A DNA stretch of 60,513 nt from Parabacteroides sp. An277 (GTDB lineage Bacteria; Bacteroidota; Bacteroidia; Bacteroidales; Tannerellaceae). This document shows, in pieces, positions 44,155-52,576 of the stretch. Under the pieces are notes generated by a model. That model was not told where the DNA came from and did no database searches. It worked only from the letters and a program-made list of their open reading frames with translations. The translations under genes and the position numbers were made by a program. The stretch lies in contig NZ_NFJB01000026.1 in assembly GCF_002159645.1 (NCBI RefSeq), forward strand, positions 1 through 60,513, read 5' to 3'. Position 1 is the first letter of the stretch. Each line of letters opens with the position of its first letter.

Positions 44155-44568
44155 CAAAATTCAGGTAGTTCCCCGAATAGGGCGAGTACATCTCTGGCAG
44201 TTGAGAATGAATTGTCGAACCTACTTGCGAATGGGAGCGGGAGCGGAGCATAGCGCAAAAAGAATTGTAATGCTCAGCATTGTTACAAGCTCAAACCGCA
44301 AGTCGCATTGTTACTACCGTGTACTGACTATAAAGGGAATGAGGGCGGGTTGGTGGGGTTCTTTCTTTTAATGAGCATTTTTTAAGTCGTTGGTACTTCT
44401 CCGTCTCGACAACCACTGTCGACCCAGTCGACAGCAGCAATCCGTCAGAATTGGCATTGGCGACAGGTTTCCCGGATAACTTCTCCACTCAAAAAAGAGT
44501 TCTTCCGATTAATTTCATAATATTGCACATGCTAATTGACTCAGTTATGGAAGAAAGATAGGAGGAAA
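44155..44568. other. Unexplained noncoding stretch with a strong short hairpin
   Basis: No credible gene. The only clear structure is a perfect 8-bp stem, CTGTCGAC/GTCGACAG with a 3-nt loop (44416-44434), with no T-tract. Composition differs from coding DNA. It may be a decayed gene or mobile-element remnant, but no recognisable protein remains in any frame. Confidence 0.4.
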
Positions 44569-44600
44569 TTTGCGAAAAAAGATAATTATCCCTAATTTTG
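44569..44600 (+). promoter_or_regulatory. Promoter of the small lipoprotein gene (and possibly carB)
   Basis: -33 TTTG (44569-44572), 20 bp, -7 TAATTTTG (44593-44600), 27 bp before the ATG at 44628. Full consensus with correct spacing. Confidence 0.7.
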
Positions 44601-44627
44601 TCCGAAACAATAAATTCTTAGTGAGTT

Positions 44628-44975
44628 ATGAAAAAAGTTTTAGTTTTGGTGTTTGCGGCGTGCATGTTCTTTGCTTGCCAAACGAAAGATTCGTATGTGA
44701 GCGATTTTACGCAATTTATCGAAGAGGTTGAAGCGGGAGCAGATGGGTATTCGGACAAAGATTGGGAGAAGGCGGATGCCAAGTTCCAGCAATTGTCGGG
44801 CGATATTTATCAGAAGTTTGCCGATGAACTCACTTCTGAAGAGAAATTAGAGATTGCTAAATATCAGACCATTTATTCTGCGCTTCGGGGAAAAGCTGGT
44901 TTGAAGAACTTTGGTGAAAGCTTGAAAGAGGCGGCCAAGAAAGCACAAGATGCTTTAGAAGAGAATAAAGATTGA
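44628..44975 (+). CDS. Small lipoprotein, DUF6565-like
   Basis: A 115-residue lipoprotein (lipobox FFAC, C17). The mature part is wholly helical and acidic (FTQFIEEVEAGADGYSDKDWEKADAKFQQ in short form: FIEEVE then WEKADAKFQQL), ending in a Lys/Glu-rich helix (LKEAAKKAQDALEENKD). It resembles small Bacteroidetes lipoproteins grouped as DUF6565, function unknown. carB begins 34 bp downstream, so they may be co-transcribed, but no functional link is evident. Confidence 0.7.
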   Translation: MKKVLVLVFAACMFFACQTKDSYVSDFTQFIEEVEAGADGYSDKDWEKADAKFQQLSGDIYQKFADELTSEEKLEIAKYQTIYSALRGKAGLKNFGESLKEAAKKAQDALEENKD

Positions 44976-45009
44976 ATAATCATATAAATAGCCTAAAAAA
45001 TAGAAGATT

Positions 45010-48000
45010 ATGTCAAAAACCGACATTCATAAAGTATTAGTACTCGGCTCGGGCGCGTTGAAAATCGGGCAAGCCGGAGAATTTGACTATTCAGGTTCGC
45101 AAGCATTGAAAGCTCTTCGGGAAGAGGGCATTAGTACCGTATTGTTGAATCCGAATATTGCGACGATTCAAACTTCTGAAGGGGTGGCCGATAAGGTATA
45201 TTTCTTGCCTATTACGCCCTATTTCGTGGAAGAAGTTATTAAGAAGGAGAAGCCGGACGGGATTTTGCTGGCGTTTGGCGGACAGACGGCCTTGAATTGC
45301 GGAACGGAGTTGTACACGAACGGGACGTTGGCCAAGTATGGCGTACGTGTGTTAGGTACGAGCGTAGAAGCTATCATGTATACCGAAGACCGCGACCTCT
45401 TTGTCAAGAAGCTGACGGAAATAGATGTCAAGACTCCCGTAAGCCAAGCGGTAGAAACAATGGAAGATGCCGTGGCTGCAGCTCATAAAATCGGTTTCCC
45501 GGTGATGATTCGCTCGGCGTACGCTTTAGGTGGCATGGGCAGTGGTATTTGTCCGGACGAGGCCGCCTTGCGCGAGTTGGCCGAGAGCGCTTTTGCTTAC
45601 GCTCCGCAAATCCTGGTAGAGGAATCTTTGAAAGGATGGAAGGAGATTGAGTTCGAGGTGATTCGAGATAAGAACGACCACTGCTTCACGGTGGTAAGTA
45701 TGGAGAATGTCGACCCGCTGGGTGTACATACGGGAGAGAGTATCGTGGTAGCGCCTACCTGTTCGCTCACCGATGCAGAGGTGTCGATGCTTCAAGAGCT
45801 TTCGCGCAAGATTATCCGTCATATCGGTATCGTGGGCGAATGCAATATCCAGTATGCATTCAATTCGGAAACGAATGATTACCGTGTCATCGAGGTGAAT
45901 GCGCGCCTCAGCCGTTCGTCGGCGTTGGCTTCGAAGGCTTCCGGGTATCCGTTGGCATTCGTAGCGGCTAAGTTGGCCTTGGGATATGGGTTAGATGAAA
46001 TCGGGGAGATGGGTACTCCGAACTCTGCCTACAAGGCGCCGGAAGTGGATTATATGATCGTGAAGATTCCGCGGTGGGACCTCAGTAAGTTCGTCGGGGT
46101 CGACCGGCAGATTGGTTCGAGCATGAAGTCGGTGGGCGAAATCATGTCTATTGGTAAGTCTTTCGAGGAAATCATGCAGAAAGGACTGCGTATGATTGGG
46201 CAGGGGATGCACGGTTTCGTGGGCAACAACGGCCTGGAGTTCGAAAACCTCGACGAGGAACTGGCCAACCCGACCGACCTCCGTATCTTCGCCATCGCCC
46301 AAGCGCTTGAGAAGGGTTATACCATCGACCGTATTTACGAACTTACAAAAATCAACCCGTGGTTCTTGGAGCGATTGAAGAACATTGTTGATTACACGAA
46401 AGTATTAGAGCTTTACGATAAAATAGAAGAGATTCCGGCGGATGTCCTCCGCGAGGCTAAGCGGTTAGGTTTCTCCGACTTCCAGATTGCCCGTTATGTG
46501 GAGCATCCGGCAGGAAACATGGAGAAGGAGAATATCCGCGTCCGTAATCTGCGTAAGAAGCTGGGTATCCTGCCGAGCGTGAAGCGCATCAATACGGTGG
46601 CTTCCGAGAATCCGGAGCTTACCAATTATCTCTATTTGACTTACGACGGCTCGGAGCACGATATTCCTTATTATCCGACCGACAAGAGCGTGATTATCTT
46701 AGGTTCGGGTGCTTATCGCATCGGTTCGTCGGTTGAGTTCGACTGGTGTTCCGTCAATACCGCGCAGACGGCTCGCCATTTGGGCTATAAAGCGGTCATG
46801 ATTAACTATAATCCGGAAACGGTATCGACCGATTACGACATGTGCGACCGCCTCTACTTCGACGAGCTTTCTTACGAACGTGTCTTGGATATCATCGACC
46901 TGGAGATGCCGAAGGGCGTCGTGGTCTCGGTGGGCGGACAGATTCCGAACAACCTCGCCATGAAGCTCCATCGCCAGCATGTGCCTATCTTGGGGACTTC
47001 GCCGCTTTCGATTGACCGGGCCGAGAACCGCCATAAGTTCTCTGCTATGTTGGACACGCTCGGTGTCGACCAGCCGCGTTGGGCGGAGCTCACCAGCATG
47101 GAAGAAATCGATGCTTTTATCGCCGAGGTTGGTTTCCCCATCTTGATTCGTCCTTCGTATGTCCTCTCGGGGGCCGCTATGAATGTCTGCCATACGAAAG
47201 AGCAGATGATTGAGTTCCTCGGCTTGGCCGCTAAGGTGTCGAAGGAGTATCCTGTTGTCGTTTCGGAGTTCCTGCAGGGAGCGAAAGAAATCGAATTCGA
47301 TGCGGTGGCAAAACATGGAGAGGTGGTCGAGTATGCGATTTCAGAACATATCGAGTTCGCCGGTGTCCATTCGGGTGACGCGACGCTCGTCTTCCCGGCT
47401 CAGAAGATTTATTTCGAGACGGCCCGCCGCATCAAGAAGGTGGCCAAGACCATTGCCAAGGAGCTGAACATCAGCGGTCCGTTTAATATCCAATTCCTTG
47501 CCAAGAACAACTACGTGAAGGTAATCGAATGTAACTTGCGTGCTTCTCGTAGCTTCCCGTTCGTATCCAAAGTCTTGAAGCGCAACTTCATTGAAACGGC
47601 TACCCGCATCATGTTGGATGCCGAGTATACGCAGCCCGACAAGAGTGCGTTCGACATTGATTGGATTGGCGTCAAGGCATCGCAGTTCTCGTTTGCGCGT
47701 CTGCACAATGCCGACCCGGTCTTGGGTGTAGACATGAGTTCGACGGGCGAAGTGGGCTGCCTGGGCGATGATTTCAACGAAGCTTTGCTTTCTGCCATGA
47801 TTGCCGTGGGCAACCGCATCCCGAAGAAGAACGTGCTGGTTTCTTCCGGCGCGGCTAAGAGTAAAGTGGATTTGCTCGAACCTTGCCGTCAGCTCGACCG
47901 CAAAGGTTATAATATCTATGCGACGCACGGAACGGCGAAGTTCCTCAACGATAACGGCATTAAGGCAACGGCTGTCTGCTGGCCGGACGAAGAGGGCGAA

Positions 48001-48228
48001 CTGCACATCATGGATATGTTTAGCCAGCATGTGTTCGAGTTGGTGGTCAATATTCCGAAAGACCACAGCAAGCGTGAGCTGACCAATGGTTATAAGATTC
48101 GCCGCGCGGCAATCGACCATAACATCCCGCTCATCACGAACGCCCGGCTCGCCAGCGCCTTTATCGATGCCTTCTGCTCGATGGGCGAGGAGGATATTCA
48201 AATCAAGAGCTGGCAAGAATATAAATAA
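45010..48228 (+). CDS. carB: Carbamoyl-phosphate synthase large subunit
   Basis: A 1072-residue CarB, making carbamoyl phosphate for pyrimidine and arginine synthesis from bicarbonate, ATP and ammonia delivered by CarA. Two ATP-grasp halves are visible (about 1-400 and 555-935), each with a pre-ATP-grasp opening (VLVLGSGALKIGQAGEFDYSG, and VIILGSGAYRIGSSVEFDW shown here in short). The oligomerisation domain lies between (400-550), and a C-terminal MGS-like regulatory domain is at about 940-1072. GALKIGQAGEF is a departure from the usual GPIxIGQAxEF. carA is not adjacent. Bacteroidetes often carry two CarB paralogues; which one this is cannot be settled here. Confidence 0.93.
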   Translation: MSKTDIHKVLVLGSGALKIGQAGEFDYSGSQALKALREEGISTVLLNPNIATIQTSEGVADKVYFLPITPYFVEEVIKKEKPDGILLAFGGQTALNCGTELYTNGTLAKYGVRVLGTSVEAIMYTEDRDLFVKKLTEIDVKTPVSQAVETMEDAVAAAHKIGFPVMIRSAYALGGMGSGICPDEAALRELAESAFAYAPQILVEESLKGWKEIEFEVIRDKNDHCFTVVSMENVDPLGVHTGESIVVAPTCSLTDAEVSMLQELSRKIIRHIGIVGECNIQYAFNSETNDYRVIEVNARLSRSSALASKASGYPLAFVAAKLALGYGLDEIGEMGTPNSAYKAPEVDYMIVKIPRWDLSKFVGVDRQIGSSMKSVGEIMSIGKSFEEIMQKGLRMIGQGMHGFVGNNGLEFENLDEELANPTDLRIFAIAQALEKGYTIDRIYELTKINPWFLERLKNIVDYTKVLELYDKIEEIPADVLREAKRLGFSDFQIARYVEHPAGNMEKENIRVRNLRKKLGILPSVKRINTVASENPELTNYLYLTYDGSEHDIPYYPTDKSVIILGSGAYRIGSSVEFDWCSVNTAQTARHLGYKAVMINYNPETVSTDYDMCDRLYFDELSYERVLDIIDLEMPKGVVVSVGGQIPNNLAMKLHRQHVPILGTSPLSIDRAENRHKFSAMLDTLGVDQPRWAELTSMEEIDAFIAEVGFPILIRPSYVLSGAAMNVCHTKEQMIEFLGLAAKVSKEYPVVVSEFLQGAKEIEFDAVAKHGEVVEYAISEHIEFAGVHSGDATLVFPAQKIYFETARRIKKVAKTIAKELNISGPFNIQFLAKNNYVKVIECNLRASRSFPFVSKVLKRNFIETATRIMLDAEYTQPDKSAFDIDWIGVKASQFSFARLHNADPVLGVDMSSTGEVGCLGDDFNEALLSAMIAVGNRIPKKNVLVSSGAAKSKVDLLEPCRQLDRKGYNIYATHGTAKFLNDNGIKATAVCWPDEEGELHIMDMFSQHVFELVVNIPKDHSKRELTNGYKIRRAAIDHNIPLITNARLASAFIDAFCSMGEEDIQIKSWQEYK

Positions 48229-48258
48229 GCCACAATTCTTTTTTTTAATATGCCATGA

Positions 48259-48297
48259 CCCCTGGGAACGAACTTTTCGTTCTCGGGGTTTTTTATG
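48259..48297 (+). terminator. Rho-independent terminator of carB
   Basis: ACCCC...GAACG pairs with CGTTC...GGGGT (one bulge) across 48258-48289, followed by six Ts. Confidence 0.82.
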
Positions 48298-48366
48298 GAA
48301 AAACAATGGGGCACAAAAAAGACGGGCAAAAAATAGGGCGGACCCGCGTGTCCGCCCCTACAAGCA

Positions 48367-48412
48367 TATTAATTGTCAATTGTCAATTCTCCATTGTCCA
48401 TTGTCAATTACC
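48367..48412. repeat. Short CAATTGT/CATTGTC direct repeats
   Basis: Five degenerate copies of a 10-bp word (ATTGTCAATT / CATTGTCCAT) in the convergent gap between carB and the second DUF6261 gene. This type of low-complexity intergenic repeat is common; no function is implied. Confidence 0.6.
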
Positions 48413-49532
48413 ACAGCGTGATGGGCTCCGGATATTCCACCACCAGCGGGCTGCCACCATCATAGGTTTCGATGCGGACTTTATATTGACCTTCCGTTAA
48501 GTCTGGCACCATCGTAAATTCACAGCTGGTTTCTGTGACGTTGGTGATGGTCGCGGCCTTAATCCATTCGATGTAATCCTGATCATTGACAAGCCCGATG
48601 ACGTGTTCCAGCGTACCGTCCTGTCCCTTCAGGGTAAAGCCTTTATAGTTTACGCCGGTTTGCTTGCCTCGCTCGATGCGGTGCGGATTCTCCGGGTCGC
48701 CTCCCTCTTTTTGGTAGACGGCGGTGATTTCGGGAGTGACGGGTTCGGGCTCGGGAGTGGGTTCGTCGTCGCCCTCATCTTTTACCTTTCCGCCAATCAC
48801 GCCGGCGCGAATCAACGTTTTTTGCAACTGGATGAGGTAACTGTTGACGTCGTCGATAACTTTGCCCAGCTCCTCGCGCGTCGTCGCGTCCTTCGTCGTC
48901 AGTTCGTTGACGATATACATTCCGTTGATAGCATCAAACAATTGTGCGAAAGCGGCATCCACTTTGGGGCGGATGGTCTTCATCGTTTCCGACGTGCTGC
49001 GCACGCGAATTTCACCGGAACGTCCTTTATATAAGTCAATAAACGCTTGGTTGGCCTCGTCGAGCAGCGTCATCATCTCCGTCAGGCCCAGCGTCTCGAT
49101 GTCCGCCGCATTCGCCTCCTCCGCCATTTTCAGGACGAAATCACGAATGTTGGCCGACTCTTGCGCGTAGGGCAGGCTGTAGGCGTTCCGATACGGTTTT
49201 AGGTAGAAACTCAGACGTTTACCCGCTTCCGCTTTCGCCTCGATGGGCATCAGCGTAGCGGTTTCAATCGTCTGTGCCACCACGAGGAACAGGTCGTCCA
49301 CTTTTTTATCTGCCGCCTCGATGGCCGCTGTGTCCTTGTAACCGCGATTGCGCAAATGGCAATCATTTTCGATGCCGAACAAATTCACGCAAGTCGAATA
49401 AATCGGCGTAAGGTGGTACTTTTCAGCCAATTCCTGGGGAATGCTCTCAAAAATTTCGCTGTACAATTCATAATGTTCCGCATTGCGGGCTTCATACAGC
49501 GGAAAATTCACAAGAATTTTTTTTACTTCCAT
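48408..49532 (-). CDS. DUF6261 family protein (second paralogue)
   Basis: A 374-residue paralogue of the protein at 28007-29158. Shared features include NFPLYEARNAEHYELYSEIF at the N-terminus, YAQESANIRDFVLKM, SETMKTIRPKVDAAF, VNELTTKDATTREEL, an acidic Pro/Glu linker (DEPTPEPEPVTPE) and the C-terminal beta domain starting VYQKEGGDPENP. No signal peptide and no catalytic motif. A strong Shine-Dalgarno (GAAAGGAGA) precedes the start. A consensus-spaced promoter is at 49581-49611, and a 41-bp tandem repeat array lies just beyond it. Its two-domain architecture suggests a scaffold or binding role, but this is inference only. Confidence 0.75.
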   Translation of the reverse strand: MEVKKILVNFPLYEARNAEHYELYSEIFESIPQELAEKYHLTPIYSTCVNLFGIENDCHLRNRGYKDTAAIEAADKKVDDLFLVVAQTIETATLMPIEAKAEAGKRLSFYLKPYRNAYSLPYAQESANIRDFVLKMAEEANAADIETLGLTEMMTLLDEANQAFIDLYKGRSGEIRVRSTSETMKTIRPKVDAAFAQLFDAINGMYIVNELTTKDATTREELGKVIDDVNSYLIQLQKTLIRAGVIGGKVKDEGDDEPTPEPEPVTPEITAVYQKEGGDPENPHRIERGKQTGVNYKGFTLKGQDGTLEHVIGLVNDQDYIEWIKAATITNVTETSCEFTMVPDLTEGQYKVRIETYDGGSPLVVEYPEPITLW

Positions 49533-49580
49533 GATTATCTCCTTTCTTGGTTTAAAAATGAAATTATCGATTCACCGTTA

Positions 49581-49611
49581 CGAAGTTAGGCATTATTTTT
49601 TAATAGTCAAA
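49581..49611 (-). promoter_or_regulatory. Promoter of the second DUF6261 gene
   Basis: Minus strand: -33 TTTG (49611-49608), 19 bp, -7 TAACTTCG (49588-49581, one mismatch to TAnnTTTG). Here the repeat array lies upstream of the promoter, unlike the first paralogue, where it lies downstream. Confidence 0.5.
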
Positions 49612-49642
49612 CATATGGCAGAAAAATTTAGCGGAAATCTCC

Positions 49643-49888
49643 GCAAACCTCCCGGCAACGTTGGCAGCTCGTCGGAGATTTCCGCAAACCTCCCGACAAC
49701 GCTGGCAGCTCGTCGGAGATTTCCGCAAACCTCCCAACAACGCTGGCAGCTCGTCGGAGATTTCCGCAAACCTCCCAACAATGCTGGCAGCTCGTCGGAG
49801 ATTTCCGCAAACCTCCCAACAACGTTGGCAGCTCGTCGGAGATTTCCGCAAACCTCCCGACAACGCTGGCAGCTCGTCGGAGATTTCC
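49643..49888. repeat. 41-bp tandem repeat array (exactly 6 copies)
   Basis: Six head-to-tail units of exactly 41 bp, over 90% identical, varying at CCCGACAACGCT versus CCCAACAATGCT. Each unit can pair CTCC-GAC with GTCGGAG, and the unit junction GGAGATTTCCGCAAACCTCC is itself an imperfect palindrome. The period of 41 means all three frames cycle through it, so apparent reading frames here are artefacts. Confidence 0.96.
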
Positions 49889-49924
49889 GCCGTCGAGCCT
49901 TCGTAAAGCAGTTACTTACGGTCA

Positions 49925-49963
49925 TGAAAAAAAGAAGGTCGCTCCGGAATGGGAGCAACCTTC
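49925..49963 (-). terminator. Terminator of the winged-helix gene
   Basis: Minus strand GAAGGT-GCTCC pairs with GGAGC-ACCTTC (hairpin 49934-49963) and a T-run follows (49933-49925). It separates the repeat array from the winged-helix gene. Confidence 0.88.
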
Positions 49964-49994
49964 GTCAGATTCCTTACAGTAGTCGCACCTGTTA

Positions 49995-50201
49995 TCAAGC
50001 GCAAGCGTAGAAGACCTCTTGGGCATCGCGTCCTTGCTGGATTTTCTTTTCCCGCATCAAGTCTGCCAACGCTAAACATAAATCGATGTTGTTCAACTTG
50101 CATATTTTTTGTAACTCGTTGAACGTACAGCGAGTTGTGTTTGCTAAGATGTTGTATACGACTGAGCTGTTTTTCTTGATGAAATTAATGTTTAATGCCA
50201 T
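49995..50201 (-). CDS. Small winged helix-turn-helix protein (DUF2582-like)
   Basis: A 68-residue protein consisting of one winged-helix domain (VVYNILANTTRCTFNELQKI, then LCLALADLMREKKIQ as the recognition helix and wing), ending in AEVFYACA-like residues. It matches the DUF2582 winged-helix family of Bacteroidetes, putative DNA-binding proteins of unknown target. The start is the ATG at 50201 (MALNINFIKK); a longer frame exists but has no domain. Own terminator downstream. Confidence 0.7.
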   Translation of the reverse strand: MALNINFIKKNSSVVYNILANTTRCTFNELQKICKLNNIDLCLALADLMREKKIQQGRDAQEVFYACA

Positions 50202-50301
50202 AGCAATGAATTTAAGTAATCTGTTTATTGTATAAACGCGAAAAGGCGGCAAAATGTTTTAGGAATGCGTGCCTTCTTTGTCTCTTTTAAGATTATTTTG
50301 A

Positions 50302-50331
50302 TTTGAGAGTGGTCGATTATTCCTACATTTG
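50302..50331 (+). promoter_or_regulatory. Promoter of the first ompH gene
   Basis: -33 TTTG (50302-50305), 18 bp, -7 TACATTTG (50324-50331), 27 bp before the ATG at 50358. Spacing is one base short of typical. Confidence 0.55.
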
Positions 50332-50357
50332 CAATCAATAGTTTAATTCTAAAGAAA

Positions 50358-50882
50358 ATGCGTGATATGAGAAAGTTTTTTTGGATAAGCTGCCTGCTCG
50401 TGATATGCGCGTGGGCGGGGAATGCACAGAAGTATGCTTTAATCGATATGGAATACATCTTGAAGAATATCCCTGCATACGAGATGACCAACGAGCAATT
50501 GAGCCAAGTGTCGAAAAAGTGGCAAAACGAGGTGGATGCCTTGCAACAAGAGGCTCAAAACATGTACAAAACGTATCAAAGCGATTTGGTCTTCCTTTCG
50601 GATGAAATGAAAAGCAAGCGCGAGGAAGAGATTGTAAAGAAAGAGCAGGAAGCGCAGGATTTGAAGCGCAAATATTTCGGAGCGGACGGCGAATTGTACC
50701 AGAAACGGGCCAGCCTCATGAAGCCGATACAGGATGAAATCTACAACGCGGTGAAGGAGATTGCCGACGCCAAAGGATATCAAATCGTCGTAGACCGCGC
50801 CTCGGCCATGAGCATCATTTACGCTTCGCCCAAGATAGATATAAGCAATGAAGTGCTTGCAAAGTTGGGATATTCAAAATAA
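50358..50882 (+). CDS. ompH: OmpH/Skp family periplasmic chaperone (first copy)
   Basis: A 174-residue Skp-like chaperone that holds unfolded outer-membrane proteins on their way to BAM. The signal peptide ends GNAQ. The rest is a coiled-coil tentacle (about 55-125, rich in K/E/Q with KREEEIVKKEQEAQDLKRKY) framed by short strand segments (KYALIDMEYILKNIPAY at the start, IVVDRASAMSIIYA at the end). Start ATG 50358; a second ATG lies 9 bp later. A second ompH follows 75 bp downstream; paired ompH copies are common in Bacteroidetes. Confidence 0.93.
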   Translation: MRDMRKFFWISCLLVICAWAGNAQKYALIDMEYILKNIPAYEMTNEQLSQVSKKWQNEVDALQQEAQNMYKTYQSDLVFLSDEMKSKREEEIVKKEQEAQDLKRKYFGADGELYQKRASLMKPIQDEIYNAVKEIADAKGYQIVVDRASAMSIIYASPKIDISNEVLAKLGYSK

Positions 50883-50895
50883 ATGCGTAATTTTG
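50865..50895 (+). promoter_or_regulatory. Internal promoter of the second ompH gene
   Basis: TTG (50865-50867), 20 bp, TAATTTTG (50888-50895). The -33 lies inside the last codons of the first ompH, so the second copy can be expressed on its own. Confidence 0.55.
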
Positions 50896-50957
50896 CGCCG
50901 TCTTTGAGATGCTTTTTTTGAGTCGAATCAATTAAAATAACAATTATAACAGAAAAA

Positions 50958-51461
50958 ATGAAGAAACTGATTGTTTTATTACTGATGCTCCTGCCCTTTG
51001 CAGGCGCTATGAATGCCCAAGAAGCGAAAATCGCTTTCGTAAATGCTGGAGAAATCTTCACGATGATGCCTGAGTTCAAGGACATGCAGAAGAAGATGGA
51101 AGATTTGAACGCGAAGTATAAAACGGAATTGGAGACCATGAACAGTGAATACCAAAAGAAGTATTCCGATTTCGTCGCACAACAAGATTCGTTGACGGAA
51201 AACATCAAGGTTCGCCGTATGCAAGAAGTACAAGACATGCAGCAACGCATCGACAACTTCGTGCAAGTAGCCCAGCAAGACGTGGCTAAACAGCAACAAG
51301 ATTTGATGACGCCTATCCAGCAGAAATTGCAAGACGCCATCAAGGCCGTAGGGGCAGAACAGGGATATACTTATATTATCGATCCGCAAGTGTTGCTTTA
51401 CACCGGTCCGAATGCTATCGATGCCACATCGTTGGTGAAAGCTAAATTAGGATTGCAATAA
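50958..51461 (+). CDS. ompH: OmpH/Skp family periplasmic chaperone (second copy)
   Basis: A 167-residue paralogue with the same plan: signal peptide ending MNAQ, opening AKIAFVNAGEIFTMMPEF, a coiled-coil body (about 45-120), and the closing strand YTYIIDPQVLLYTGPNAID. It shares the fold but not close sequence with the first copy, so the pair may differ in clients. murI lies 70 bp downstream. Confidence 0.93.
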   Translation: MKKLIVLLLMLLPFAGAMNAQEAKIAFVNAGEIFTMMPEFKDMQKKMEDLNAKYKTELETMNSEYQKKYSDFVAQQDSLTENIKVRRMQEVQDMQQRIDNFVQVAQQDVAKQQQDLMTPIQQKLQDAIKAVGAEQGYTYIIDPQVLLYTGPNAIDATSLVKAKLGLQ

Positions 51462-51531
51462 AATCTGTTTCATACTAATATTTTTTGATGGGGAATGATT
51501 CCGAAAGGGGCATTCCTCTTTTTCTTTTCAG

Positions 51532-52380
51532 ATGGAACTATTCTCGAAAGCAGCCGGGCCGATTGGCGTATTCGACTCGGGTTATGGCGGATTAACGGTT
51601 TTCGACAAGATTCTCGAACGGATGCCGGCGTTTGATTACATTTATTTGGGAGATAATGCCCGCGCGCCTTATGGTGGACGTTCGTTTGAGGTGGTCTATC
51701 GTTTCACGCGCGAGGCCGTCATGCGTCTCTTCCAAGAGGGATGCCAATTAGTTATCTTGGCATGCAATACGGCTTCGGCCAAAGCGTTGCGTACGATTCA
51801 ACAATGTGACCTTCCGCAGTGGGACGCCTCGCGGCGCGTTTTGGGCGTGATTCGTCCAACCGTCGAACTGATGGACCGCCTGAGCCACACGAAGCATATC
51901 GGCGTGGTTGGTACGGCCGGGACGATTTCCTCTGGCTCTTATCAAATGGAAATCGCGAAGATGTTTCCGCATATCCATGTCGAGACGGAGGCTTGCCCGA
52001 TGTGGGTGCCCCTCGTCGAAAACAACGAATACGATTCGTCCGGAGCGGATTATTTTGTGCAGAAGTATCTGGACCGTTTGTTTGCGAGAGATGCGCAAAT
52101 TGATACGCTCATCCTGGGATGCACGCACTATCCGTTGCTGCTCGAAAAGATACGGAAATATACGCCGACGGGTGTCACGCTCCTTCCACAGGGCGAATAC
52201 GTGGCGCAAAGCTTGGAAGATTATTTGGAAAGGCATCCGGAAATGGCATGCAAACTCACGAAAGGAGGAAGCCGTCGTTTCCTTACGACGGAATCGGCTG
52301 GAAAATTCGCAGAAGCAGCCTCGGTTTTCCTGCATTATCCAATTGAGGCGGAATCGATTCAATTGACAATGAATAATTGA
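51532..52380 (+). CDS. murI: Glutamate racemase
   Basis: A 282-residue enzyme that makes D-glutamate for peptidoglycan. Both catalytic Cys are present: C78 in ILACNTASA and C197 in LGCTHYPLL, with H199. The DSGYGGLTV motif (15-23) and GDNARAPYGGR complete the active-site region. Normal length, no fusion. Followed by a strong hairpin that may end this transcript as well as the RNA on the other strand. Confidence 0.96.
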   Translation: MELFSKAAGPIGVFDSGYGGLTVFDKILERMPAFDYIYLGDNARAPYGGRSFEVVYRFTREAVMRLFQEGCQLVILACNTASAKALRTIQQCDLPQWDASRRVLGVIRPTVELMDRLSHTKHIGVVGTAGTISSGSYQMEIAKMFPHIHVETEACPMWVPLVENNEYDSSGADYFVQKYLDRLFARDAQIDTLILGCTHYPLLLEKIRKYTPTGVTLLPQGEYVAQSLEDYLERHPEMACKLTKGGSRRFLTTESAGKFAEAASVFLHYPIEAESIQLTMNN

Positions 52381-52415
52381 CAGACCAATCTCTTTGAGAC
52401 TCTGCTCATGAAAAG

Positions 52416-52443
52416 AAGCCCCAAGTCCGGAGACCTGGGGCTT
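52416..52443. terminator. Hairpin terminator between murI and the RNA candidate
   Basis: AAGCCCC/GGGGCTT with further pairing inward (one mismatch). The T-rich side is better on the minus strand (CTTCTTTTC). Confidence 0.75.
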
Positions 52444-52462
52444 TATTCACTAATAAAACATA

Positions 52463-52576
52463 TTAAATCGGGCGATTCGCATCGGCCTTGAATCTTGTTA
52501 TTTTCCTGACCATCACTTTTGCCTGCGGCCGCTGGGCACAAAAAAAGTGCGGGTCGAGTTGTTCATTATGTATCAT
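52463..52576 (-). CDS. Possible 37-residue peptide inside the RNA candidate
   Basis: An ATG-to-TAA frame of 37 codons opening MIHNEQLDPHFF and ending FKADANRPI, basic in the second half. There is no obvious Shine-Dalgarno. It overlaps the conserved-looking stem region, so it may simply be an artefact of the RNA. Reported because a leader peptide or a dual-function RNA cannot be excluded. Confidence 0.2.
   Translation of the reverse strand: MIHNEQLDPHFFCAQRPQAKVMVRKITRFKADANRPI

Noticed and set aside
44291-44488. 65-codon minus-strand frame
   Set aside because: No domain, no Shine-Dalgarno, no promoter, and it spans the 44416 hairpin; I could not support it as a gene.
49643-49888. CRISPR array
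   Set aside because: Units are head-to-tail with no unique spacers, and no cas genes are present. The same applies to the arrays at 13344 and 27743.
49483-50010. Long open frames on both strands rich in RWQLVGDF-like or RRAASVVGRF-like repeats
   Set aside because: They are translations of the 41-bp tandem array. Because 41 is not a multiple of three, every frame cycles through the same unit; no independent protein signal exists.
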